Origin: Pseudoalteromonas espejiana DSM 9414
Lineage (GTDB): Bacteria > Pseudomonadota > Gammaproteobacteria > Enterobacterales > Alteromonadaceae
Length of the DNA: 64,000 nt
Assembly (NCBI RefSeq): GCF_002221525.1
Contig: NZ_CP011028.1
Location: 2,553,001-2,617,000 of the forward strand
Direction of reading: 5' to 3'
Shown here: piece after piece, positions 8,978 through 18,842 of the stretch
How the letters are laid out: every line of letters begins with the position of its first letter
Numbering within the stretch: position 1 is the stretch's first letter
Made by a program: the position numbers and the translations under genes
The notes under the pieces: generated by a model
The model's input: the letters and a program-made list of their open reading frames with translations, nothing else
The model's database searches: none
What the model was told of the DNA's origin: nothing

Positions 8978-10183
8978 TTAATGAGTCACTTTTGTTATTA
9001 GCTGCGCCGCACGTTCACGGGCTAATTTGTCACACTCTAAAATTTCATCCAAACTTTGTACGTTTGTAAATGTGGCATCGTCGAGTGTTTGTGCATTAAT
9101 TTTATAAATATCTGTAAAGCCTATTTCACCATTTAAAAAGGCCGCTACCGCTATTTCGTTAGCTGCATTTACTGTGGTGGTTGCGCCTTGGCCTGCACTA
9201 CACGCATCTATTGCAAGTTGCAAATTGGGATAACGTGCAAAGTCGGGCTTAGTAAACGAAAAATCACATATATCGGCAAAGTTAAGCGGTTTAACACCTG
9301 CATTAATACGCTCAGGATAAGCAAGCGCATGCGCAATTGGCGTGCGCATATCGGGATTACCCATTTGCGCTAAAATAGAGCCATCATGGTATTGCACCAT
9401 TGAGTGAATAATACTTTGCGGATGAATAACCACGTCAATATCGCTGGTATCGCAATTAAATAACCATTTAGCCTCAATAAACTCTAGGCCTTTGTTCATC
9501 ATTGTTGCAGAGTCTACTGATATTTTTTGCCCCATAGACCAATTAGGGTGCGCGACGGCTTCGCTAACTGTTACATCTTTTAAGGTATTAATATCGCGCG
9601 TTAAAAACGGCCCACCTGAACCTGTAAGCAATATTTTACTTACGCCGTTATCTTGCAGGCTTTTATCGCTTTGTGCATTTTGTAATGACGGAGGTAAACA
9701 CTGAAAAATAGCGTTATGTTCGCTATCAATTGGCAGTAACGTGGCTTTATGTTGTTTTACTTTATCAATAAACAACTGGCCCGACATCACTAACGATTCT
9801 TTGTTAGCGAGTAATACTTTTTTGCCTGCTTCTACAGCGCTAAGCGTGGGTAAAAGCCCCGCTGCACCAACAATGGCAGACATCACTGTATCTACATCAG
9901 GGTGAGCACATAAATCGCTCATAGCTTGCACTGAGTGCATAACTAGAGTTTGGCATGAAGTGTTATTTAAATAAGCGCTAAGCTCTTCTGCTGCTGCTTG
10001 CGTAGCCATAACCGCATAAAGCGGTTCGTGTTCAATACACAGCTCAGCCATTTTTTTAGCATTTTGCCCAGCAGTTAATGCAAATACATCAAATAGCGCT
10101 TTATTTCGCGCTATAACATCTAATGTGCTTAACCCAATTGAACCCGTAGCGCCTAAAATAACCAGTTGTTGCTTTTGGCTCAT
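8978..10183 (-). CDS. ispC: IspC (Dxr), 1-deoxy-D-xylulose 5-phosphate reductoisomerase
   Basis: Converts DXP to MEP with NADPH, the committed step of the MEP isoprenoid pathway; its products feed UppS two genes upstream. 401 residues: NADPH-binding GATGSIG at the N-terminus, LPIDSEHNAIFQ and HPNWSMGQKISVDSATMMNK carrying metal and substrate ligands. ATG at 10183 overlaps the cdsA stop as ATGA; the frame could begin 8 codons earlier (10207) inside cdsA but that is less likely. Confidence 0.95.
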   Translation of the reverse strand: MSQKQQLVILGATGSIGLSTLDVIARNKALFDVFALTAGQNAKKMAELCIEHEPLYAVMATQAAAEELSAYLNNTSCQTLVMHSVQAMSDLCAHPDVDTVMSAIVGAAGLLPTLSAVEAGKKVLLANKESLVMSGQLFIDKVKQHKATLLPIDSEHNAIFQCLPPSLQNAQSDKSLQDNGVSKILLTGSGGPFLTRDINTLKDVTVSEAVAHPNWSMGQKISVDSATMMNKGLEFIEAKWLFNCDTSDIDVVIHPQSIIHSMVQYHDGSILAQMGNPDMRTPIAHALAYPERINAGVKPLNFADICDFSFTKPDFARYPNLQLAIDACSAGQGATTTVNAANEIAVAAFLNGEIGFTDIYKINAQTLDDATFTNVQSLDEILECDKLARERAAQLITKVTH

Positions 10184-11046
10184 AAACTCAAGGTCCATGC
10201 ATAGCACATTACAAACATTGGCGCTGCAGCAGTTAAACTGTCAATTCTATCTAAAATACCACCGTGACCTGGTAAGCATTTCCCGCTGTCTTTTAAGCCT
10301 GCTTCGCGTTTAAACATACTTTCGAGTAAATCACCAACCGCTGAAAACAGAGCTATAAATGCAGTCATAATCGCGTAAATTGGCCAAACAGCAAAATCCA
10401 CACCAGTGAAGTGACAAAAAGCCAATACAAAAACAATCGATGTAACTACACCGCCGGCTAAGCCTTCAATGGTTTTATTTGGGCTTACTTTTGGCATTAG
10501 CTTGTGCTTACCAAAGCTCTTGCCAGTAAAGTACGCACCTACATCGGCACTCCATACTATGCCTAGTACAACTAAAATAAGTACTGATCCAAAATGAGTC
10601 GACTCTGCGTATTGGGCACTGCGCAGTGTATTAAGCGCAAGCCATAACGGTACTAACGTTAATAGCCCTGCAATACCGCGCATAACTAAGCCTTCGTTCC
10701 ATGCTTTAGCCATGGCTGGGTAACGCCAAATTAAATAGCTTGCTACAATCCACCAAGCAAAAGAGAGCGTAAACAAATAATTAGCATCGCCAACCAGTTT
10801 ACCATTTTGCCACAATGACTCTATAGGCCAATGCAGGTTTAAGAGCGCTAATAATGCGCCAATAAGTACCACAAAAGCACCACGCTTTAATTTGCCACAT
10901 AGGCCCATAAAAGCAGACCACTCCCACGCGCCAAGTAATACAATTACACCAGCAAAATAGCTAAACAGTGTGAGTGGAGTATAAAAAACCAAGGCTAGCG
11001 CTAATGGCGCTAATACAACCGAGGTTAAAATTCGTTGTTTTAACAA
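10180..11046 (-). CDS. cdsA: CdsA, phosphatidate cytidylyltransferase
   Basis: Makes CDP-diacylglycerol from phosphatidate and CTP, the branch point of phospholipid synthesis. 288 residues with about eight membrane helices and the CDS signature near the C-terminus (SAVGDLLESMFKRE, then KDSGKCLPGHGGILDRIDSL with the catalytic Asp residues). The start is a TTG at 11046, supported by AAGGG eight bases upstream and by the hydrophobic N-terminus beginning MLKQRILTSVV. Lies between uppS and ispC. Confidence 0.94.
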   Translation of the reverse strand: MLKQRILTSVVLAPLALALVFYTPLTLFSYFAGVIVLLGAWEWSAFMGLCGKLKRGAFVVLIGALLALLNLHWPIESLWQNGKLVGDANYLFTLSFAWWIVASYLIWRYPAMAKAWNEGLVMRGIAGLLTLVPLWLALNTLRSAQYAESTHFGSVLILVVLGIVWSADVGAYFTGKSFGKHKLMPKVSPNKTIEGLAGGVVTSIVFVLAFCHFTGVDFAVWPIYAIMTAFIALFSAVGDLLESMFKREAGLKDSGKCLPGHGGILDRIDSLTAAAPMFVMCYAWTLSL

Positions 11047-11067
11047 AATAGTGACCCTTATTCTATT

Positions 11068-11829
11068 TTAGGTTTGAGCGAGTAATTGTTTTATTTGTTC
11101 GCCCGTACAACCAAAACGTCGCTCTCTGGCAACGTAACACGCTATGGCCTCAGCAAATGCTGCTTCATTAAAATCAGGCCATAGTGTATCGGTAAAGTAA
11201 AGTTCCGCATAGGCAGCTTGCCATAGTAAAAAGTTACTAATACGAACATCGCCACCAGTGCGAATAAGTAAATCTGGCTCTGCCTGATCTGCCATGCTCA
11301 TATGCTGCGCTAAGCGCTCTTCTGTAACGTCCTCAGCCTTGAGTTGTCCGTCAGCAACTTGAAGTGCAAGTTGCTTAGCTGCATTTGCCATATCCCATCT
11401 GCCGCCGTAATTAGCAGCCACATTTAAATGCAACCCAGTGTTATCTGCTGTTAGCTTATGCGCGGCATCTACTTTGCTACGTAAACTTTCAGAGAATCGT
11501 GATAAGTCTCCAATAATGGTCAGTTTTACATTGTTTTTATGAAGCTTTTTAACTTCCTTTGTTAATACAAACAAAAAAAGCTCCATTAAAGTGTTTACTT
11601 CGTCTTCGGGGCGGCGCCAGTTTTCACTACTAAAAGCAAATAAGGTCAACGATTGTATCCCTAATTTAGTACAAAACTGAACAGATTGACGAACTGCGTC
11701 CACGCCTTTTTTATGCCCGAACACACGAGGTCTATTTCTAGCTTGCGCCCAACGCCCGTTCCCATCCATGATGATGGCAACATGTTTAGGCAAACATTGC
11801 TGTGAAATTGTATCAGCGTCTAGAACCAT
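11068..11829 (-). CDS. uppS: UppS, undecaprenyl diphosphate synthase
   Basis: Cytosolic cis-prenyltransferase that elongates FPP with eight IPP units to C55-PP, the lipid carrier for peptidoglycan and O-antigen. Key motifs: [11 protein letters not shown] (catalytic Asp), FSSENWRRP, and [15 protein letters not shown] (usual RTGGE/D-x-R-x-SNF). With the ATG at 11829 it is 253 residues, the same as E. coli. Earlier in-frame starts (11847, 11886) would place the N-terminus in or just after a terminator hairpin, and lack a Shine-Dalgarno site. Confidence 0.93.
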   Translation of the reverse strand: MVLDADTISQQCLPKHVAIIMDGNGRWAQARNRPRVFGHKKGVDAVRQSVQFCTKLGIQSLTLFAFSSENWRRPEDEVNTLMELFLFVLTKEVKKLHKNNVKLTIIGDLSRFSESLRSKVDAAHKLTADNTGLHLNVAANYGGRWDMANAAKQLALQVADGQLKAEDVTEERLAQHMSMADQAEPDLLIRTGGDVRISNFLLWQAAYAELYFTDTLWPDFNEAAFAEAIACYVARERRFGCTGEQIKQLLAQT

Positions 11830-11846
11830 AAATATTGAGTATTCCA

Positions 11847-11883
11847 TAAAAAAACGCCGCCTAGTATACCCTAGACGGCGTTT
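11847..11883 (-). terminator. Terminator-like hairpin between frr and uppS
   Basis: On the - strand AAACGCCGTCTAG, loop GGTATA, CTAGGCGGCGTTT with one G-T pair, followed by further T residues. It would terminate or attenuate transcription coming from frr before uppS. The uppS start is 18 bases beyond its end. Confidence 0.75.
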
Positions 11884-11929
11884 CAAAACTAATATATTTA
11901 CTAACCCAAAATGTAGGTTATTTAATGAA

Positions 11930-12487
11930 TTAAATTTCCATCAATTCAGCTTCTTTAGCTGATAATTGCGTATCCATTTCTTTGATAAACTTATCTGTAA
12001 GCTTTTGAATAGCATCTTCTGCTTGACGCGCTTCATCTTCAGAAATTTCTTTATCTTTAAGTAAAGATTTAACATCGCCATTGGCATCACGACGAATATT
12101 ACGAACAGCAACACGGCCGCCTTCTACTTCGCCACGTACAATTTTGATTAAATCTTTACGACGCTCTTCTGTAAGCGGAGGAAGTGGTACGCGAATTACC
12201 GTACCTGCAGACATAGGGTTTAAGCCTAAGTCAGACGCCATAATTGCTTTTTCTACCGCTTGCGCTAAAGACTTATCGAACACGCCAATGGCTAGTGTAC
12301 GTGAGTCTTCAATCGTTACGTTTGCAACTTGGTTAAGTGGTGTATCTGCACCGTAGTAAGACACCATAATGCCGTCTAAAATTGCAGGGTGAGCACGGCC
12401 AGTACGGATTTTAGATAATTGGCTACCTAGTGCTGCTACACTTTTTTGCATGCGCTCTTGCGCATCTTTTTGAATATCGTTAATCAC
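11930..12487 (-). CDS. frr: Frr, ribosome recycling factor
   Basis: Splits the post-termination ribosome together with EF-G. 185 residues, the standard length, with the RRF three-helix-bundle signature: [15 protein letters not shown] near residue 30, [13 protein letters not shown] in the middle and the charged C-terminal helix. Thirteen bases after pyrH; followed by a strong hairpin terminator, which suggests it ends one transcription unit of the cluster. Confidence 0.97.
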   Translation of the reverse strand: MINDIQKDAQERMQKSVAALGSQLSKIRTGRAHPAILDGIMVSYYGADTPLNQVANVTIEDSRTLAIGVFDKSLAQAVEKAIMASDLGLNPMSAGTVIRVPLPPLTEERRKDLIKIVRGEVEGGRVAVRNIRRDANGDVKSLLKDKEISEDEARQAEDAIQKLTDKFIKEMDTQLSAKEAELMEI

Positions 12488-12500
12488 GGTTTAATCCTAA

Positions 12501-13250
12501 TTATTTGATTACTTCATCTGAGGCTTGTGAAGAGATAAGTGTTCCTTCTTCTTCACCCATAATTACGCGTTTTAACGCGCCTGATTTATTCATGTTAAAT
12601 ACGCTCAACGGCATATTATGATCGCGGGCTAATGTAAACGCCGCTAAATCCATTACTTTTAATTCTTTATCAATGATTTCATTGTAGCTTAAGTGGCGGT
12701 AAAGCGTCGCTTCTGGGTTTTTAACCGGATCATCGCTGTATACACCGTCAACTTTAGTCGCTTTAATTACTGTGTCTGCTTCAATTTCGATACCGCGTAA
12801 ACACGCAGCAGAATCGGTAGTAAAGAATGGGTTACCTGTACCCGCTGCAAAAATTACGACGCGGCCAGATTTTAATAAGCTGATTGCTTCAGCCCAGTTG
12901 TAAGCGTCACATACACCGTTTAACGGGATAGCCGACATTAAACGACAATTTACAAAAGCACGGTGTAGTGCATCACGCATTGCAAGGCCATTCATTACCG
13001 TTGCAAGCATACCCATGTGGTCGCCTACTACGCGGTTCATGCCAGCTTCTGCAAGTGATCCACCACGTAAAAAGTTACCGCCGCCGATAACTAAACCCAC
13101 TTCTACGTCGAGTTCTACAAGCTCTTTAATCTCTTGAGCCATACGATCTAATACTTTAGGGTCGATGCCGAAGCCTTCGTCTCCCATTAAAGCTTCACCA
13201 CTTAATTTGAGAAGAACACGTCTAAAAATAGGTTTACGATTGATAGTCAT
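12501..13250 (-). CDS. pyrH: PyrH, UMP kinase
   Basis: Hexameric bacterial UMP kinase that phosphorylates UMP to UDP in pyrimidine nucleotide synthesis. 249 residues of the amino-acid-kinase fold: [11 protein letters not shown] at the N-terminus (phosphate binding), [25 protein letters not shown] and [13 protein letters not shown]. Follows the tsf terminator, so it probably has its own promoter in 13330-13251's upstream stretch or depends on read-through. Confidence 0.97.
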   Translation of the reverse strand: MTINRKPIFRRVLLKLSGEALMGDEGFGIDPKVLDRMAQEIKELVELDVEVGLVIGGGNFLRGGSLAEAGMNRVVGDHMGMLATVMNGLAMRDALHRAFVNCRLMSAIPLNGVCDAYNWAEAISLLKSGRVVIFAAGTGNPFFTTDSAACLRGIEIEADTVIKATKVDGVYSDDPVKNPEATLYRHLSYNEIIDKELKVMDLAAFTLARDHNMPLSVFNMNKSGALKRVIMGEEEGTLISSQASDEVIK

Positions 13251-13282
13251 AGTATTGGGGCCAACTTTTATTAAATTATGGG

Positions 13283-13330
13283 TAAAAAATAACCGCGCTT
13301 ATGATAAACATAAAAGCGCGGTTATTTTAA
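13283..13330 (-). terminator. Terminator between tsf and pyrH
   Basis: On the - strand a long stem (AAATAACCGCGCTTTTATG against CATAAGCGCGGTTATTT) closes on a short TTTAT loop and is followed by T residues. It is the strongest hairpin in the cluster and separates rpsB-tsf from pyrH-frr. Confidence 0.85.
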
Positions 13331-13408
13331 AGAATTTCTAAGCGTGACGCAAAAGCAAATAGTACTTTAATGGCATCTAATTTCCTTATGCATCACAAAT
13401 AGTTAATC

Positions 13409-14260
13409 TTACTCGCCTTTAGCAGCTGCAATTTGAGCAGCAACTTCAGCAGCAAAATCTTCTTCTTTCTTCTCGATACCTGCACCAACTTCCATACGTA
13501 CAAAGCCAGTAACTGTTGCGTTTTTCTCTTTAAGAATTTCGCCAACAGATTTTTTAGGTTCCATGATGAAAGCTTGACCAGTAAGAGAAACCTCACCAGT
13601 AAATTTCTTCATACGACCAACAACCATCTTCTCAGCGATTTCAGCAGGCTTGCCTTCGTTCATCGCGATGTCGATTTGTACTTGCTTTTCTTTTTCAACA
13701 ACATCAGCAGGTACGTCATCTGGAGTTAGGTAATCTGGGTTTGAAGCAGCAACGTGCATTGCAACGTGCTTAAGTGTTTCTTCTTCAGCAACACCTGCAA
13801 CAACAACACCAATACGCTCGCCGTGACGGTATTCAACTAGTTGTTCACCAGTGATGTACTGAAGGCGACGTACATTGATGTTTTCACCAATTTTAGTTAC
13901 TAGCTCAACACGGTCTTCTTCGAACTTAGCTTGTAAGTCTTCGATAGAAGTAGTGTCAGCAATAGCAGCATCTGCAACTTTGTTAGCAAATGCTAGGAAG
14001 CTTGCATCTTTTGCTACGAAGTCAGTTTGACAGTTAACTTCTACAAGTACTGCAACACCTGCGTTTTGCTTGATGATGATAGTACCTTCAGCAGCAATGT
14101 TACCTGCTTTCTTAGCAGCCTTTGCAGCACCGCTCTTACGCATGTTTTCAATCGCTAACTCGATGTCGCCATCAGTTTCAGTTAACGCTTTTTTACAATC
14201 CATCATGCCAGCGCCAGTACGCTCGCGTAATTCTTTAACTAGGGCAGTAGTTACAGCCAT
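13409..14260 (-). CDS. tsf: Tsf, elongation factor Ts
   Basis: Guanine-nucleotide exchange factor for EF-Tu. 283 residues, as in E. coli. The N-terminal UBA-like domain contains [16 protein letters not shown]; the core has the signature [13 protein letters not shown] with the TDFVA motif that disturbs the Mg site of EF-Tu. Co-transcribed with rpsB (105-base gap holding a hairpin). Confidence 0.98.
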   Translation of the reverse strand: MAVTTALVKELRERTGAGMMDCKKALTETDGDIELAIENMRKSGAAKAAKKAGNIAAEGTIIIKQNAGVAVLVEVNCQTDFVAKDASFLAFANKVADAAIADTTSIEDLQAKFEEDRVELVTKIGENINVRRLQYITGEQLVEYRHGERIGVVVAGVAEEETLKHVAMHVAASNPDYLTPDDVPADVVEKEKQVQIDIAMNEGKPAEIAEKMVVGRMKKFTGEVSLTGQAFIMEPKKSVGEILKEKNATVTGFVRMEVGAGIEKKEEDFAAEVAAQIAAAKGE

Positions 14261-14323
14261 TAGTAAATCCTCAAATCTGAAATCAGGTATTAGATAAGCG
14301 GGTAAACCGCTCTACAAGAATAG

Positions 14324-14354
14324 CAAGTCTTCACCTTAAAAAGATGAAGACTTG
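14324..14354 (-). other. Hairpin in the rpsB-tsf spacer
   Basis: CAAGTCTTCA and TGAAGACTTG form a perfect 10-bp stem around an 11-base loop, without a T-tract after it. It may act as a processing site or partial attenuator that sets the S2:EF-Ts ratio. Confidence 0.5.
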
Positions 14355-14365
14355 ATGACAGCTAA

Positions 14366-15094
14366 TTACTCAGCTTCTACAAAGTCGTCTTTCTCAGCTT
14401 GAGCAACGATGTTGTTCTCACGACCTTCAGTGATAGCAGCTGCAACAGAGCTAGTGTAAAGGTTGATTGCACGGATAGCATCATCGTTACCAGGTACGAT
14501 GTAATCAACACCGTCTGGGTTAGAGTTAGTATCAACGATTGCAACAACTGGAATACCTAGGTTGTTTGCTTCACGGATAGCAATGTGCTCGTGATCAGCA
14601 TCGATAACGAAGATAGCGTCTGGAAGGCCACCCATGTTTTTGATACCGCCAAGGCTCTTTTCAAGCTTTTCCATTTCGCGAGTAAGCATTAACGCTTCTT
14701 TCTTAGTTAACTTCTCGAAAGTACCGTCTTGGCTTTGAGCTTCAAGGTCTTTAAGACGCTTGATTGACTGACGAACTGTTTTCCAGTTAGTTAACATACC
14801 ACCTAACCAGCGGTGGTTAACGAAGAACTGGTCGCTTTGTAAAGCAGCTTCTTTAACTGCTTCGCTTGCTGCGCGCTTAGTACCAACGAAAAGAACTTTA
14901 CCTTTGTTTGCAGCAGCACTTGATAAAAACTTAAGTGCGTCGTTGAACATTGGTACTGTTTGCTCAAGGTTGATGATATGTACACGGTTACGTGCGCCGA
15001 AGATGAAAGGCTTCATCTTAGGGTTCCAGTAACGTGCTTGGTGACCAAAGTGAACACCAGCTTGAAGCATATCGCGCATTGAAACGTTTGCCAT
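14366..15094 (-). CDS. rpsB: RpsB, 30S ribosomal protein S2
   Basis: Ribosomal protein S2 of the small subunit. 242 residues; begins [19 protein letters not shown], with [16 protein letters not shown] and the later [15 protein letters not shown] typical of S2. Shine-Dalgarno GAGGAT precedes the ATG. It heads the long leftward cluster and has a long untranslated leader with a strong promoter. Confidence 0.98.
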   Translation of the reverse strand: MANVSMRDMLQAGVHFGHQARYWNPKMKPFIFGARNRVHIINLEQTVPMFNDALKFLSSAAANKGKVLFVGTKRAASEAVKEAALQSDQFFVNHRWLGGMLTNWKTVRQSIKRLKDLEAQSQDGTFEKLTKKEALMLTREMEKLEKSLGGIKNMGGLPDAIFVIDADHEHIAIREANNLGIPVVAIVDTNSNPDGVDYIVPGNDDAIRAINLYTSSVAAAITEGRENNIVAQAEKDDFVEAE

Positions 15095-15272
15095 TTTGTA
15101 AATCCTCTATGTAGTTTAGGGTTAGGCCTCCACATATCCCATAGCACCAACACCGAAGTATTTAAACTTCAAATGCACCCAAGTGTATGTGACGATACGT
15201 GTGTGTGTTAAAATAAAATTGTGTTTGCCTTAAATACAAAAAATCATTTAAGAATTTATTTGTAAAAAGACG
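15095..15272 (-). promoter_or_regulatory. rpsB leader RNA region
   Basis: About 180 bases lie between the predicted transcription start and the rpsB ATG, with short inverted repeats (for example GAAGT..ACTTC near 15165). In enterobacteria S2 represses its own mRNA through the leader (known for the family); whether this leader is bound by S2 here is inference. Confidence 0.4.
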
Positions 15273-15278
15273 GCGCGC

Positions 15279-15307
15279 TTTATACCATATTAAAATTAAA
15301 TACTCAA
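15279..15307 (-). promoter_or_regulatory. Sigma-70 promoter of the rpsB-tsf operon
   Basis: On the - strand TTGAGT, 17-base spacer, TATAAA, followed directly by the GC-rich discriminator GCGCGCC. That discriminator is typical of ribosomal promoters under stringent (ppGpp) control. Confidence 0.75.
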
Positions 15308-15365
15308 CGTCGCGTGCAAAATTTGTGCGACGATAAATGTTAAAAAACGCAACTTTGGAGCCTCA

Positions 15366-16151
15366 ATGAGCGCTGTGATCAAGACCCCTGAAGAAATTGA
15401 AAAAATGCGTGTAGCCGGGCGTTTAGCGGCAGACGTGCTTGAAATGATTGGACCGCATGTAGTGCCAGGTGTGACTACTGATGAACTAAATACAATTTGT
15501 CATGATTATATTGTAAATGTGCAAGATGCCATACCTGCGCCACTAAATTACCACGGTTTTCCTAAGTCGGTTTGTACCTCTGTAAACCATGTAATTTGCC
15601 ATGGTATTCCTAATGATAAACCATTAAAAGATGGCGACAGTGTAAACATTGACGTAACCGTAATTAAAGATGGTTACCACGGCGATACGTCTAAAATGTT
15701 TCATGTTGGCACCCCTAATATTCAAGGTAAGCGCCTAGCAGAAGTAACCCAAGAAAGCTTATACCTTGCCATTAAAATGGTAAAACCGGGTGTACGTTTA
15801 GGTGATATTGGCGAAGCCATCCAAAAATACGCAGAAAGCTTTAACTACTCAATTGTACGTGAATACTGCGGCCACGGTATTGGTAGCGAATTTCACGAAG
15901 AGCCACAAGTAATGCACTACGGTAAAGCCGGTACTGGCGAAACGTTAAAAGCAGGTATGTGTTTAACAATCGAGCCTATGGTTAACGCTGGTAAGCGCCA
16001 ATGTAAATTACTTAAAGATGACTGGACTGTAGTTACACGCGACCGTAGCTTGTCTGCACAGTGGGAACATACTTTATTAGTGACTGAAAATGGTGTTGAA
16101 ATTTTAACGCTGCGATCAGATGATACTATCGAGCGAATCATCGAACACTAA
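15366..16151 (+). CDS. map: Map, type I methionine aminopeptidase
   Basis: Removes the initiator Met from nascent proteins. 261 residues of the pita-bread fold with the five metal ligands in order: Asp in NIDVTVIKDGYHGDTSKMF (two Asp), His in GHGIGSEFHEEP, Glu in TIEPMV, and Glu in WEHTLLVTE. ATG at 15366 follows TTTGGAGCCTCA. Divergent from rpsB and first of map-glnD-dapD, the enterobacterial arrangement. Confidence 0.97.
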   Translation: MSAVIKTPEEIEKMRVAGRLAADVLEMIGPHVVPGVTTDELNTICHDYIVNVQDAIPAPLNYHGFPKSVCTSVNHVICHGIPNDKPLKDGDSVNIDVTVIKDGYHGDTSKMFHVGTPNIQGKRLAEVTQESLYLAIKMVKPGVRLGDIGEAIQKYAESFNYSIVREYCGHGIGSEFHEEPQVMHYGKAGTGETLKAGMCLTIEPMVNAGKRQCKLLKDDWTVVTRDRSLSAQWEHTLLVTENGVEILTLRSDDTIERIIEH

Positions 16152-16214
16152 TAAACCAAAGCATTTGATAGCCAACAGGTTATCTGTGTAAGGTTCAATA
16201 AGGAGCCAGCCCAC

Positions 16215-18833
16215 GTGGCATTACCCAACAAAGTAAAAAAGTTGCTTAGCGATGCTGAGCAACTAAGTGATTATCGCGATTGTTCTAGCTATTTTTATAA
16301 ATGGCTACATAACGAATTTTCAAAGCAACCAGTTGGTAATTTAATTAATGCCCGGGCTGAGTTTATAGACCGCCTGCTAATTAAACTGTTTCATGTTTAC
16401 GATTTAGCACACGAACCCGACTTAGCACTTATTGCCGTAGGCGGCTATGGGCGTGGCGAGCTGCATCCCTACTCCGACATCGACTTTTTGTTATTGGTTA
16501 CCCAGCAACCAAGTGAAGCGGTATGTGAAAAAATAGGCCAGTTTGTTACTATGCTTTGGGACCTTAACCTAGAAATAGGTCACAGCGTTCACACCATAGA
16601 GCAAGCCATTGAGAAAAAGCGCGGCGATGTTACCTTTGCCACCAGCTTACTCGAAAGCCGCCTAATTTTTGGTAATCACATTGAGTTTGAAAAGCTTAAA
16701 ACCCACATCATAGAAACCCCAGTTTGGCGCTCTGGTGAATTTTTTGTTGCTAAAGTACAAGAGCAAAACTTACGCCATAAAAAATGCCATGGCACAGCGT
16801 ATAACCTTGAGCCTAACATTAAAGAAAACCCAGGCGGGCTTCGCGATTTACAAACCATTATTTGGGTTGCAAAAAAGCACTTTAGAGCCGAAACACTTCA
16901 AGAGCTTATAAATCATGGCTACTTAACCCATGAAGAGTTTCAGGAGCTTTCTGAGTGCCTAGAAAACCTTTGGAATATTCGCTTTGCACTGCATTTAGCC
17001 GCTGGGCGCTCCGAAAACCGTTTATTGTTTGACCATCAACCAAATGCCGCCGAAATACTCGGCTTTGGTAGCGATGGCAAAGCATCGGTAGAGCGCATGA
17101 TGAAACGCTTATTTAGAATAATGAGCCGCGTACGTGAGCTAAACCAAATGCTACTTTCTTACTTTGAAGAAAGTATTATGCCAGAAAGCAGCGAAGCCGC
17201 CGTTATTGAGCTCGATAAAGACTTTGAACGCATTGGGCATCAAATTAGGGTTAAAAATCCGTCGGTATTTTTTAGACGCGATCAGCTGTTTGTTTTGTTT
17301 GAACACATTGCCGACAATCCTGAAATCACTCATATTTACCCAAGTACTATTCGTACAATTAGGCAAGTGCGTAGGCGCCTACTAGGTGACTTGCAAGACT
17401 ATGCAGCCTGCCGTGAAGCCTTTATGCGTATTGTAAAACACCCTAATGGTATGGGGCGCGCGTTTACACTTATGCACAAACACGGCATGTTAGCAGCGTA
17501 TTTACCGCAGTGGCGTAATATATTTGGGCAAATGCAATTTGATTTATTTCATGCCTACACCGTTGATGAGCACACCCACAAATTAATTAATAATATTTAT
17601 CAATATTTTGATAAAACTAAAATTAGCGAGTTTCCGCTTTGTAGTGAAATAGTAACGCGCATGGATAAACCTGAGCTGCTTTATTTAGCCGGTATTTTTC
17701 ATGACATTGCTAAAGGCCGTGGCGGCGATCACTCAGAGCTTGGCTCGGTTGATGCTATTGCATTTTCTAAGTTACATGGCTTCCCATCATCGGATGGAAA
17801 ACTTATATCGTGGTTAGTTGGTAACCATTTACTTATGTCGGTTACCGCGCAGCGTAAAGACATAAACGACCCAGGTGTAATTAAAGACTTTGCATCGCGG
17901 GTAAAAACGGAGCGCCAGCTCGACTACCTTTATTGTTTAACCGTTGCCGATATTCGTGCAACCAACGACAACCTATGGAACGACTGGAAAAGCACCCTAC
18001 TGCGCGAGTTATACCTTCATACCCAACGTGCACTGCGCTTAGGGCTTGAAAACCCAATGGATCAACGCGACCAAATTCGCGATAAAAAACACCAAGCTAA
18101 ACAGCGCCTACTTAATTTAGGCTATGTAGAAGATCAAATTGACTTAATTTGGAGTCGCTTTAAAGCCAATTACTTTACTGCCTTTAGCGAGCAACAAATA
18201 TCATGGCAAACCGAGCACTTATTAAAATGCAGTGACTTAAGTCAGCCAAGCGTTATTGTTTCTGATAAAGCAATGCACGGTGGCACGCAGGTGTTTGCTT
18301 ATAGCCCTTACTCTGGGCCACTGTTTGCACGCCTAGTAAGTGTAATTGGTTCTAAAAAAGCGCAAATACAACACGCGCAAGTACTTACAACTAAAGACGG
18401 CTACGCCCTATTTAATTTTGTAATACTTGAAGTAAGCGGCGACCCAATTGCAAGTAGCCGTGCACAGTCAATTAAACGCGGGCTTGAGCAAGCACTTAAC
18501 GAGCCGCGTAAAAAAATACGTTTTAAAAAGAATCGCTCACAACGATTTAAAGACTTTAATATTAAACCTAAAATTGTACTGCGCCCACACGCACGCAAAG
18601 ATCGCAGCCTAATAGAAATTCAAGCTGTAGATATACCCGGTTTACTTACAAAAATTGCCGAAGTTTTCCAAGCGCATTTATTACACATTCACGCTGCCCG
18701 CATCACAACGGTAGGTGAACGTGCCGAGGATTTCTTTGTCGTATCAAATAACGAATATCAAGCGCTGACTGATGAAGAGCAAGCCAAAATTCATCAGGCA
18801 TTACGTAAAAAATTCAACGCCGAAACAGAATAA
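16215..18833 (+). CDS. glnD: GlnD, bifunctional uridylyltransferase/uridylyl-removing enzyme
   Basis: Nitrogen sensor that uridylylates PII proteins when glutamine is low and reverses this when it is high. 872 residues: nucleotidyltransferase domain with GGYGRGELHPYSDIDFLLL (residues 76-94), GlnD helical linker, HD hydrolase domain with IFHDIAKGRGGDHSELG, and two C-terminal ACT domains (~690-770 and ~800-870) that sense glutamine. GTG start at 16215 with AAGGAG nine bases upstream. Followed after 9 bases by dapD. Confidence 0.97.
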   Translation: MALPNKVKKLLSDAEQLSDYRDCSSYFYKWLHNEFSKQPVGNLINARAEFIDRLLIKLFHVYDLAHEPDLALIAVGGYGRGELHPYSDIDFLLLVTQQPSEAVCEKIGQFVTMLWDLNLEIGHSVHTIEQAIEKKRGDVTFATSLLESRLIFGNHIEFEKLKTHIIETPVWRSGEFFVAKVQEQNLRHKKCHGTAYNLEPNIKENPGGLRDLQTIIWVAKKHFRAETLQELINHGYLTHEEFQELSECLENLWNIRFALHLAAGRSENRLLFDHQPNAAEILGFGSDGKASVERMMKRLFRIMSRVRELNQMLLSYFEESIMPESSEAAVIELDKDFERIGHQIRVKNPSVFFRRDQLFVLFEHIADNPEITHIYPSTIRTIRQVRRRLLGDLQDYAACREAFMRIVKHPNGMGRAFTLMHKHGMLAAYLPQWRNIFGQMQFDLFHAYTVDEHTHKLINNIYQYFDKTKISEFPLCSEIVTRMDKPELLYLAGIFHDIAKGRGGDHSELGSVDAIAFSKLHGFPSSDGKLISWLVGNHLLMSVTAQRKDINDPGVIKDFASRVKTERQLDYLYCLTVADIRATNDNLWNDWKSTLLRELYLHTQRALRLGLENPMDQRDQIRDKKHQAKQRLLNLGYVEDQIDLIWSRFKANYFTAFSEQQISWQTEHLLKCSDLSQPSVIVSDKAMHGGTQVFAYSPYSGPLFARLVSVIGSKKAQIQHAQVLTTKDGYALFNFVILEVSGDPIASSRAQSIKRGLEQALNEPRKKIRFKKNRSQRFKDFNIKPKIVLRPHARKDRSLIEIQAVDIPGLLTKIAEVFQAHLLHIHAARITTVGERAEDFFVVSNNEYQALTDEEQAKIHQALRKKFNAETE

Positions 18834-18842
18834 GGACACACC

